A DNA stretch of 64,000 nt from Chytridium lagenaria (lineage: Eukaryota; Chytridiomycota; Chytridiomycetes; Chytridiales; Chytridiaceae). The position numbers and the translations under genes are program-made. The notes beneath the pieces were generated by a model. It ran no database searches. It was not told the origin of the DNA and saw nothing but the letters and a program-made list of their open reading frames with translations. The stretch spans positions 1 to 64,000 of the forward strand of contig JAHLKC010000116.1 of the NCBI GenBank assembly GCA_025449115.1, written 5' to 3'. This document shows positions 36,299 to 46,789 of the stretch, in pieces; the first letter of the stretch is position 1, and every line of letters starts with the position of its first letter.

Positions 36299-39200
36299 TT
36301 CTCTTGTCAAGGACATTACGACGTCGATTCATTCCCACCAAACCATCCTCACTCTTGATCACGTCACATGCAAGGCTTGCATCCTCTTCTTCCCTTGAAC
36401 CATTGTCCTATTCATCTTTACCATCACCATCACCATCTTCTTCTTTTTCATCCTTCAAGGGGCACCCTTATCCTCTGCATTCATCCTCTATTGACCACAT
36501 TCTCTACCCTACCACCTTTACAACTCGTCTCTCTGAAAAGGATCCAAAGGACACTGATAAAACACCTCTAGACCCAAACACTACTGATGATGGAAACGAG
36601 AGTGACTCTAATGTCACCATCATCAACGACAATGATCCCATTTCGCCTTCTTCTTCCTCTTCCTCATCTTCTTCTGCCTCCAACTCTTCCTCCTCCTCCT
36701 CCCCTCCCTCTTCCTCTTCCGGTGCATCTGGTAACAACAACAACAACAACAACAATGGCAACGGTCGCGGTCGTCGTGGCACCCCTCCCCCAGCACCCCC
36801 AACAGCCCCTCAAGATCCCACCTCTACCTCTCTCGAAAAAAATCACCGTTCCCCAAAGAATACCCTCAACTCCTCGCCATCCCTCTCACACGTCGTCCCC
36901 TCTTTCCCGGTTTCTACAAATCCCTCTACATCAAAGACCCTCAAGTCATTCTCGCCATCCAAGCCCTCGTTGACCGTCGTCAACCCTACGTTGCCATCCT
37001 GCTTGCAAAGGACGATGACTCGGAATTGGATATGTTCAAAAGCTTGGATGAAGTTCAAAGGGTTGGCGTGTTTGCGCAGATTACAAACGTGTACAGCGCG
37101 GGTCCTGATAACAGTGCTTTGACTGTTGTCGTCTACCCTCATAGGAGGATCAGGGTCAATGATTTGTTACCCCGCTGAGTTTTGAGGCTTCAGAGAAAAA
37201 GGTCGTGGATGAGATCAATAGGGCTGTCGAGGCGGCTAAAAAGGAGAATGGTGCTGCTGCTACTGGTGTAGAGAAGGAGGAAAAGTTGAATGTGGAGGAG
37301 AAGGGGGAGGGAGCTTCTTCTCCTGTAGGAGGACAAGAGGCGTTGAGTGAGACCACCACTGTAGATGGGGCCCACCATCATTGAGGATCTCAACCCCAAC
37401 AGCAAGCTTCTTCGTGAACGAGGTAAACATTTAAACATGATCTTTTAAATCTTTTTGTTTATATATTTTATTTGCTTTGAAGAATAACCACCCTTTTCTT
37501 TTCTTTATTTAACCCTTTTTTTTTCTTATTTTCTCTTACTTTTTATTTTTCTCCTTTTTTTCTTATTTTTTCTTAGTCTTTTCTTTCTAAACCTTTTTAA
37601 TTTTCTCTTACTTTCTGAATCAATAGGATACCTCCCTATCAACGAACACCTTGCCTCCTACCCCGTCTCCCTCGTCAACGTCTCAAACCAACTCGACCAG
37701 CCCTACAATGCCGAAACCACCCTCATCAAAGCCATCACCTCCGAGATGCTCAACGTCCTCAAAGAAATCTCCCAACTCAACCCCCTCCTCCGTGACCAAA
37801 TCATCACCTTCTCGATCCAAACCGGAGGCAACGCCTTTGCCGACCCTGCGCGTCTCGCTGATTTCGCGGCGGCCGTATCGTCTGGTGAGCCTGTTGAACT
37901 TCAGAGCGTGCTCGAGAGCCTTGTGGTGGAGGAACGGTTGCATAAGGCTTTGGTGGTGCTGAAAAAGGAGTTGGCGAATGCGAAATTGCAGCAGGAGATT
38001 AGTAAGGAGGTGGATAGAAGATTACGAGGAAGAATCAGGAGTATTTTTTGATGGAGCAGTTGAGGGGATTAAGAAGGAGTTGGGGATGGATGGGGATGGG
38101 AAGGATAAGTTGGTGGAGAAGTTTAGGGAGAGGGTGAATGGGATGAAGATGCCAGAGGTGGTGAAGAAGGTGTTTGATGAGGTAATTACTCTTTTTTTTT
38201 TTTTTGGTTTTGTTTGTTTATGTGTGGGATTGATGGGAAGGGATATCGTGTTTTTTTTTTTTTTGTTTTTTAAATTCCTTCATTCTTTATTTAGTTTGTT
38301 TGTTTTTTCCATTTCTTTTTATGATGGATTGAAAGGGATATTGTATCTTCTTTTTTAAGCTTTCTTTCTCGTTTTTTCAGTTCTTTTTATGAGGGACTGA
38401 AAGGGATATCCTTTCCTTATTTTTTTTTTTTTATTCTTTCTTGTTTGATTTTTTGTTTTTATTTTAATGATCTACTGAAGGAGATATCGCGTCCTTTTCA
38501 TGGGTTTTTTTTTTTTTTTCTTATTCTTTCTTGTTTGGTCTTTTCTATTCTTTCTATGATTGACTGTACGGGATATCGTATCCCTTTTTACGATATCCCT
38601 TTTTTTTGACTTTCCAACTCTATCATAATGCTGAGCGATCCCTTTCTTTTTTTCAACTCCATCCCCGCCACCATCACGATCCCATTCACTCACCGCTCTT
38701 CCCCTTTTCCCAGGAACTCAACAAACTCCAACACCTTGAACCCAACGCGTCCGAGTTCAATGTGACGCGCAACTACCTTGATTGGATCACGCAGATACCG
38801 TGGGGCAAACGGTCTGTAGAGAATTTTTGCGATTCAGCATGCGACGAGGGTGTTGGATGAAGATCATTATGGGTTGCAGGATGTGAAGGATCGGATTTTG
38901 GAGTTTATTGCGGTGGGGAAGTTGAGGGGGACGGTGGAGGGAAGATTATTTGTTTTGTGGGGCCGCCAGGTGAGGGTGGTTTGATTTTTTTATTTTTTTA
39001 TTTTTTTTTGGTTGTGTTTGTTTTGGTTGTTTGTTTGTGTAGTGTGGTTTTTTGGGAGGGGGTTTGAAGAGGGGGATGTGGTGTTTGTGTTTGTATTGAT
39101 GTGATGGGATTGTTGTTTGTGGTGTTGGAGGCCTATGGGGATGCGGTTGTTGGAGTTGTTGTTGGGGGTGTTGGTGGTGTTTGGTGGTGATAGTGCGGGC

Positions 39201-39734
39201 GGTTGTTGTTGCGGTTGCGGGTTTTTGAGGTTGTTTTGTGGGAATCGAGGGGGTTGTTGTTGGGTTGTTGTTGCGGTTGTTGGTGGTGTTGCTCGTGTCG
39301 GTAGTGAAGTTGTTAGAGTTATTGTGGTTGGAGAGATGGATGGGGGTTTTTTTCTTTTTGTTATGGGGGCAAGGGATGTTGGAAGGGTGTCTCGCCTACT
39401 GTTCCCCTATTCTCCCATATTTTTCTTTTCTCTTAACCCCGCCCCCCAATTCCACACTTCGTCAAAATACTAACGAATTTTCGTGTTGTCTTTTGTAGGT
39501 GTCGGCAAAACATCGATTGGAAAATCGATTTGCGAGGGCGCTTGGACGAGAGTTTTTCAGGTTCTCTGTTGGGGGGTTGACGGATGTTGCGGAGATTAAA
39601 GGGCATAGACGGACTTATGTTGGGGCGATGCCTGGGAAAGTGGGTGCAGGCTTTGAAGAAGGTGCAGACGGAGAATCCGTTGATTATGATTGATGAGAGT
39701 GAGTGGGTTTTGTTTTGTTTTGTTTTTTTTTTTT

Positions 39735-39766
<32 letters not shown>

Positions 39767-42158
39767 TGTTCCGACTGGACGTCTGAGTAGAAGAGTAGTG
39801 GGTTTTTTTGGGTGATTCCGACGAGAAGAGAACCCTTTATTTTGGGGTGGTTCCGTCGAGAAAGGGATTTTTTTCTATGGGGGGATTCCGACAAGGAGAG
39901 AGGCTTTTTGTGTGATTCGACGAGAGGAGAATTGGAGTTTTTTGGCAGATTCCGACGAGAAGAGAATCTTTTTGTTGGGATGTGATTCCGTCAAAGGGGA
40001 ATTTCCTTTATTTTTTATTTTTTATTTTTTTTTGCACTCGCTGTTGGAGTGATGTCGAAAGCGCTTGCTGACTATTTTCTTTATGTGAATATAGTTGATA
40101 AACTCGGCCGCGGCCACCAAGGCGACCCCGCCTCTGCGCTCCTCGAGCTCCTAGACCCGAACAAAACTCCTCCTTCCTCGACCACTACCTCGACATACCG
40201 ATGGACCTCTCCAAAGTTCTCTTTGTATGCACGGCCAACACGCTCGACACGATCCCCACGCCTCTCCTTGACGAATGGAGGTGATGACGCTTTCTGGTTA
40301 TGTTGCGGAAGAGAAGGTGAAGATTGCGATGAGGTACCTTGACCCTGCTGCGAGGGTCAGTGCGGGACTTGAGGGACGGGGGGTGAGGGTGGATGAAGGG
40401 GCTGTGGAGATGTTGATACGGGAGTATTGTAGGGAGAGTGGGGTGAGGAATTTGAAGAAGCATGTGGAGAAGATTTATCGGAAGGCCGGCTTTGAGGATT
40501 GTGAGGAGGGAGGGGGGGGATGGGATGGAGAGAAGACTGACACGTCTGACGTGAAGACTGACACTTCTGAAGGAGCCACGTCTGACGTTAGGACTGCCAC
40601 GTCTGACGTAACGAGTGAAGGAAAGGCTGAAGCCACGTCTGAAGAAAGGGGGAGGGAAAGACTAAAGCCAAGTCTGAAGTGAAGGGTGATGTGACGACGG
40701 ATTTGGTGGTGACGAAGGGAGAATTTGAAAGAGTTTGTGGGGAGTCCTGTGTTTACGTCTGATAGAATGTATGAGACTACACCTGTTGGTGTTGTGATGG
40801 GACTGGCGTGGACTCAGATGGGTGAGTTTGGGTGTTTTTTTAAAGAAGCTATATTTTTGTTTTTTTTTATTTGTACACGGGTTTTCTTTTGTTTGTCACC
40901 TCCTTTGTCAACATCCATCCCCGCAAATCCTTTTTTTGTTGGTACACGGTTTTTCTTTCGCTTATCTCCTCCTCTGTCAATGCATACCCCCGCAAAACCT
41001 TTCTTTTTTTTTTGGGGGGGGGGGGGGGGGCGTTTCTCCTCACCTATCCGTCTATCAACCAGCCATTTCCAAAAAAAGTGTTTTTTATTTTTAAATCCGT
41101 GTTTGTGTTTGTTTGTTCAACACTCTGCTCACCCCTCTTCCCTCACCTTTCTAATATCTTGACACGATTTGCCCCGCAGGCGGTTCCGCGCTCTACATTG
41201 AATCTGTGGTTGAATCGGCCATCACTGAGCATTCCAAGCCATCGTTCCATCGGACTGGACAGATGGGGGATGTGATGAAGGAGAGCGCGACGATTGCTTA
41301 CACGTTTGCGAAAAGTTTTGTGGCGAAACGTGAACCTGAGAATAGGTTTTTTGAAAAGGCGAGTGTGCATATGCATGTGCCGGAGGGAGCTACGCCGAAG
41401 GATGGTGAGTGTTTTTTTTTTTCTTCTTTTTTTTTTGAAAACGAGGAGGGGGGGCGATGTCCCCGCCCTGTTTTTTGGGTGCGGGGTTTTGTGCCATTTT
41501 TTTTTGATTGGAAAACGGGGTTTTGGAACGTTTTTTTTTTCGGTGCTTTTTTTTGTTTCGACACGCCGAGTATCGGCGATTTATGATACCACAGTATCTC
41601 TAGCGTTGGAAAGCATAACATTGGAATCCGTTTGTTTTTTTTGCTTTTCTTTGTTTTTCGTTTCGTCATGACGAGCATCGGCGATTTACCAGAAACTACA
41701 ATGATTGTAGTGTTGGAAAGCATAGCATTTGGATTCGCGTGTTTTTTCCTTTTTTATCCTCATTTTTTCTTTTCGATACGCCGAGTATCGGCTTTTTCAC
41801 AAACCATAGTGACTCTAGTGCTGAGAAAGCATAACATCCGAATTCTCGCAATATTAACATACTCTTTTCCCAGGTCCCTCTGCCGGCACCACGATGGCCA
41901 CCTCCCTGATCTCTCTCGCGCTGAACCGCCCGATTCTCCAAGACGTTGCGATGACGGAGAGTTGACGCTTACAGGTAAAGTGTTAAAGATTGGAGGGTGA
42001 AGGAGAAGACGATTGCGGCGAAACGGTCAGGGGTGAAACGGATTTTGTTGCCGGATGCTAATCGGAGTGATTGGGAGGAGTTGCCTGGGTTTGTGAAGGA
42101 GGGGGTGGAAGTTGTGTTTGTGAAGTGGTTTGAGGATGTGTATGCGGCGGTGTTTTGA
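36076..42158 (+). CDS. PIM1: Mitochondrial Lon protease (Pim1/LONP1)
   Basis: ATP-dependent serine protease of the mitochondrial matrix. The N-terminus is Arg/Ser-rich, like a targeting peptide, followed by poly-Ser and poly-Asn coded by tcatca and aac repeats. LON substrate domain: [52 protein letters not shown]. Helical middle: [14 protein letters not shown], [23 protein letters not shown]+: Walker A is split by an intron (LFVLWGPP, then [11 protein letters not shown] at about 39500); [27 protein letters not shown]. Protease: [11 protein letters not shown], catalytic Ser in [17 protein letters not shown] (about 41873), Lys in [15 protein letters not shown] (about 41992). Stop at 42158. Single-base deletions break the frame near 36840, 38025, 38833, 40158 and 40275. 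The gene is spread over 6 kb by large repeat-bearing introns. Confidence 0.96.
36139..36305 (+). repeat. tca/atc trinucleotide tracts in the Lon presequence
   Basis: Runs of tca at about 36141-36165 and 36266-36297 code for poly-Ser; a later aac run at 36735-36757 codes for poly-Asn. These are coding microsatellites in the fast-evolving N-terminal part. Confidence 0.8.
38226..38605 (+). repeat. Degenerate tandem repeat in a Lon intron (gggatatcgta units)
   Basis: About five diverged units of 70-100 bases, each with a gattga/gactga ... (a)gggatatc core followed by long T tracts (cores near 38240, 38335, 38401, 38482 and 38571). The last two cores, ggatatcgtatccc and acgatatccct, form an imperfect inverted pair. 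Confidence 0.75.
39723..39764 (+). repeat. T22-G20 homopolymer junction in a Lon intron
   Basis: About 22 T directly followed by about 20 G. The run lengths should be taken as approximate. A second T10-G17 junction lies at 41004-41030 in another intron of the same gene. Confidence 0.9.
39785..40005 (+). repeat. Degenerate tandem repeat in a Lon intron (gattccgacgagaagag units)
   Basis: Seven or so units of about 30-40 bases with core gattccgacgagaagagaa separated by T-rich spacers (for example near 39814, 39848, 39885, 39917, 39946 and 39985). Located just after the Walker B exon. Confidence 0.85.
40545..40645 (+). repeat. Coding repeat in the Lon linker between AAA+ and protease domains
   Basis: Repeats of gactgacacgtctgacgt and variants encode [15 protein letters not shown] and onward [11 protein letters not shown], an acidic Thr/Ser-rich insert. 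Fungal Lon proteins carry charged inserts at this place; this one has grown by local duplication. Confidence 0.8.
41555..41860 (+). repeat. Three diverged 105-bp repeats with a small hairpin in a Lon intron
   Basis: Three units start near 41560, 41668 and 41775. Each has (gc)cgagtatcggc, then gattta/cttttt, an accatagt-like stretch, ctctagtg(t)tggaaagcataacat, ggaatcc, and a T-rich spacer. Units 1 and 3 contain GCCGAGTATCGGC, a perfect 5-bp stem with a 3-base loop; unit 2 has a partly broken version. Confidence 0.85.
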
Positions 42159-43555
42159 GAGGGGTTTTTTTTTGTGGAAGAGTTTTTGTGAATTGATTGT
42201 TTGGGATGCGTTAGTTCACCCCTCTCCCTTCTCCGCCTTGCCGCGGATTATACTTTTGATTTTGCGGACGATCCTTTTTTTTGTGTTGCGAATGATACTT
42301 TTGTGTTGAGGATTTTACTTTTGTTTTGGAAAAACTTGGCGTGTGTTTTCCCCCCCTCCCCTTTTTCTGCTTTGTTTTCTAAGACTGGAACTCTGAGTTT
42401 GTTTTTTCCTTTACTTTACATGGATGCCTCTTTTTCCTTTCCTTCTTTTTTTTCCTCTGGATTTTTAGTTTGTTGTTGCGTTGTTTTTTGATGGCCTCAC
42501 GTTTTTCGCTTATTTGTTGGAGAGTGATTGTTTTTGTTTGGATTCCCGTTGTTTCTCTTTCTTTTTTTGTTTTTTGTGAAGGAATGCCTTTTTTTCTTTT
42601 TTTTTTGTTATGAAGGATGTTTAACTTTTTTTTTTTTTTTTTGTTTTGGTTGTGAAGGACGTCGAGTTTTTGGTTTCTCTTTTCTGTTTGGTTTATGAAT
42701 GATGTGGGAATAAATAACTTTTCTTTTTGATCGGAAGGGTTGGGAGAGGTGTCACGTTGATGGGTTTCGTCTGTGGGATGGTGTTGTGAAGGTTGAGGTC
42801 CATTTTTTATTTTATTACTTTAGAAAAGGTTGGCGGGCATGCTTATAGGTTATTACATTATGGATTCTCATTCCTCGTTTTTCTGTTTTGCTTTAATCTT
42901 TTTGGTTTTTGTAGCGTGGAATAATGAGCGATTTTGACTAGATCGTTTATGGGTTTTCGCGGTAAAGTTTTTCGTGTGGGAAGAGAAAGGATCTGGGAGA
43001 TGGCGTTTTAATATCATTTTATTTTTTCAACAGTCTTCGAGATCGCAGAAGACACCCGATCGTTGTTCACTGATGAAGACGTGTGTGTGCCGTGAGGGGT
43101 GTGTGTGCAGTGTGCTGTCAAACAAAAACAACAAATCTTTTCTGTATAATCCCACGATGGTTTTGGGTACACCCACGTCCTGGTGCGCAAGCACAAGGCG
43201 CCAAAGTTGGCGCAAGGATCATGCTGGAATATTTTATTTTGTTTTTTGTGTTTTTCGGTTGAAAAAAAACCCACGCTTAACTTGGGTGTACGACGTTAAC
43301 GAGGGGGTATTTAAGGACAAGAGTTTGAAGGCGTCTTTTGTTCAGGAAGAGAACGGGTTTCGTACTTTCGTGTTTAAAGGTGAGCCATTGTGGTGTGATG
43401 GGATGTGATGGGTGGGGAGTACGTCGATGTTGGAAGTTTATGTTTGATCGTGGAGTGTAGAGCATCAAACCATATGCACCTTTCACCCCTTATCTTCCAT
43501 CCCTGTCCAAAAAAAACTAACACTCCCCTACAGCATCCGATACCGCAAAGAAAAA
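42159..43555. other. Intergenic stretch between Lon and DPL1
   Basis: Very T-rich at first, with scattered tgaagga(t/c)g motifs between T tracts (42580-42665). The open frame at 42974-43408 has no recognisable motif. Probably the Lon 3' end and DPL1 promoter. Confidence 0.5.
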
Positions 43556-46067
43556 ATGACAATCACTCAAAAACCCCCACCATCCGTCGCCATCGCTCTC
43601 TTTGCATCGCCCACGCTCCTCCAGTTGTTCAAGAATGCCGTGTTTTATGTTGTTGTCATCAAAGCGCTTTACAGGGCTTATGATCTTGTGGCGTTGAAGG
43701 GAGTGGAGGGAGCTGTTAAGGCGGTTGTGGCGAAGAGTTTGCAGGTGAGGGGTGGTGGTGTTTGCTTTCTGTAATTGTTGTGGAATGGGAGGATGTGAAA
43801 GATGCCGTGAGATTGGTAGTTTGAGAGAGGTTGTGCGAGGTTGAGGTTTTGCTTGTACCCGCTGTCCTTGCCGCTCTTACTACTACCCTTTGCACGCAAC
43901 ATTCCTATGGCAACTCCCTCTCTGCTCCTACCCATTCCGTGTATCACGACTTTTAACAACACCAAAACTTACTTTATCAACCCCCTTTTTTTCCCTACCC
44001 TTAGAAACTCAGCACCTACGCTCGCTCCTTCCTCCCCGGCGCCAACGCCCTCGTTCAAAAGAGGTCGCCAAGAACGTTGCCTCTGTTCAAGCCAAAATCA
44101 CTGGTTCGGCCCTCTCAGACCCTCTTGAGAAGAAGTATGTGACGTTACCGGAAAAGGGGCTCTCGGATGCATTGGTTAGGATGGAGCATCAACGGTACTT
44201 GAAGTTTGGGAAGGGTGGCGAGGAAGAGTGGAAGAGTGGGAAGGTGTCGGGATGTGTTTATCATGGTGGAGATGCGTTGAATGCGTTGATCACAGAGGCA
44301 TATGGGTTATGGTCGATTTCGAATGTGAGTAATTGGTGTTTTTTTTTTGGTATCGACGAGTTTTATAATAATTTCTGTATGGTTTTCTTTTACGTGTCAT
44401 CTCCTCTAAAATCTCCTACTGTACCTTTATCATTCAGCCCTCCACCCCGAAGTCTTCCCTGCGATCCGCCGTATGGAAGCTGAAGTTATCTCCATGTGTC
44501 TCCGCATGTACAATGGTCCCGAGACTGCCTGTGGGTCCATGACCTCTGGCGGCACCGAATCCCTCTTGATGGCCATTAAGACGTACCGTGATCGCGCAAA
44601 GCACCTCAAGGGTGTGACTGAACCTGAGATGATTGTGCCGGTGACCATTCATGCGGCGTTTGATAAGGGAGCGGATTACTTTGGAGTCAAGATTGTGCAT
44701 ATTCCTGTGGATGCGAAAGTGGGAAGGTGGATTTGGAGAAGGTGAAGAGGGCGATTAATAGAAATACGATTATGGTGAGTTGTTTTTTTTTTGGTTTGTT
44801 TTGTTGTTGTTGTTTTTTTGGTTTATCGTCACGTCTTTCTTCATGTGTTTTCGTGGTGGTGAATGTGAGGATTTGGTGACGTCAGAGAATTTGATGGGCA
44901 TGAGAAGTCACGTTGGGTGCTGTCTTAAAGACCTGTCTTGAAAGCGGCTCCTTTTGCTGAAGGTGCCGATCCCATTTCGTATGTTACACGGTGGTTGTAC
45001 GAGAGATTTCTACTGGAATATCTCACTTTTGGAATATCTTAAGCTCATGATTTTCCTTGATTTTTTTTCGGTACCTAACCAAACGTTTTCATACATCAGC
45101 TTGCCGGTTCAGCTCCCAACTTCCCCCACGGTATCATAGACGACATCCCCGCCCTCGCCGCTCTTGCCCAAAAGCACAATATTGGCATGCACGTGGACGC
45201 GTGTCTCGGTGGATTCATTGTACCGTTTGCCGGAAAGGCTGGGTACCCTCTTCCCCATCCCGTCGATTTCACGGTCCCCGTGTGACTTCCATCTCTGCGG
45301 ATACCCACAAGTATGGGTTTGCACCAAAGGGGAGCAGTGTTATTATGTACAGAGATAAGGAGTTGAGGAATTTCCAGTATTTTGTGACGACAGAGTGGCC
45401 TGGTATGTATTTCTTTTTCTCTTTTATGATTGATTGTGTGTGTTGGTTTCGGTTTTGCTGTTCTCTCTATACCTTTACTAAAATTTTTTTTAGGAGGTGT
45501 TTACGCTTCGCCCTCCATCGCTGGGTCTAGACCTGGTGCCCTCATTGCGGGATGTTGGACTGCGATGGTGCACATGGGAGAATCCGGGTACATTGAAACC
45601 ACCCGTCAAATTCTCGAAGCCACCGCAAAATCACCGATGGGTAAGAATCCGAGTTCCTGAAACCCCCTCCTCGTTCTCATCTAACCTGTTTTCCTTCTTC
45701 ACTTTTTCAGCATCCGCTCCATCGATGGCCTCCGCGTCATCGGCGAACCCTTCGCCTCCGTCGTCGCCTTTGAATCCATCCCCCCCTAAAGTCTACGGCG
45801 TCGGTGACCTCCTCTCCCGTAAAGGCTGGCACCTCAATATGCTTCAATTCCCTCAAGCTGTCCATATCGCATGCACTCTTCTCACTGTTCCCGCTGCGGA
45901 ACAACTCGTTGATGATTTGAGGGAGGCTGTGGAAACTCTGAAGAGGGATCCGAAGGCGGGGAATGGTGATTTGGCGGCGATTTATGGGACTGTAGCGAGT
46001 ATTTCCTGATCGAAGCGTTATTGTGGATGTCACCAGAGGGTTTTTGGATGGGTTGACCATGCTTTAA
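43556..46067 (+). CDS. DPL1: Sphingosine-1-phosphate lyase
   Basis: PLP-dependent ER enzyme that splits sphingoid base phosphates into a long-chain aldehyde and phosphoethanolamine. Starts [20 protein letters not shown] with a membrane helix ([20 protein letters not shown]). Then [104 protein letters not shown] and the PLP-lysine segment [20 protein letters not shown] (about 45295-45355). Next come [20 protein letters not shown], and the end FLDGLTML with a stop at 46067. Three single-base deletions break the frame near 44056, 44717 and 45279. All expected domains are present and the length is normal once these are allowed for. Confidence 0.96.
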
Positions 46068-46789
46068 TTCCTTTTTAAAACTCCCCTCCTCCCCAACCCC
46101 GAACGTCCACTCCGATCATCACCGAATCTTCCCGTTTCTTTTTTCTTTTCTCCATTTTCCGCGTTTTTTTTAATTGCTATTTGAGCATATGTTTATTTGT
46201 GGTATGAATGACCCTCTTATATTTTTGTTGAATCTATCGCAATGTCTGTTTATCCTCTTTCCCTTTTTGGAAAGTTACAGTAAAATTAGCCGAGTTATGT
46301 CATTGACATTTTTTTGCTTATTATGAATTGAATCCTGATCATCTCGACTTGACCGTTTTTTTTACAACACCTTTTCGTTTTGGTTAGACGCTGCTGCTTA
46401 TCCATATCGAAATATCTCTTTTCGTTGCTTCAACCACGCGTTTTAAAAACAAATTAATGCGGCCTTGTTAATTCACTTTAACAAAGTAAGTCGGTACGGA
46501 GTATGAGGTAGTTGACAACGGGGCTTCGCCTAAACAGTCTTTCAAATTGTATTGGAGCGAATAGTGATGGTATATCTGCTAATTGAGATTTTTGGTTGAA
46601 CAACGTCATAGTTTCCAAAAGTAAAACTTCTAATGCTTTTAATACTCATTACTTTGAACAGGATCCGCCAAAAGAATTCATCCCAAAAAAAGAACAAAAA
46701 AAAAAAAAAAAAAAAAAAAAAGGCAATGGAAAAGAAATCACCCCAAAAAAGCGTAAATGTTTACAGAAAGACGTAAAGGTCGACAACTT
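46068..46789. other. Convergent 3' flanks of DPL1 and the oxygenase gene
   Basis: AT-rich, no gene. Contains a 26-A tract at 46696-46721 close to the oxygenase stop. Confidence 0.6.

Noticed and set aside
36504..36846. Acidic and Gly/Arg-rich minus-strand frames within the Lon presequence
   Set aside because: Antisense readings of the poly-Ser and aac microsatellites of Lon.
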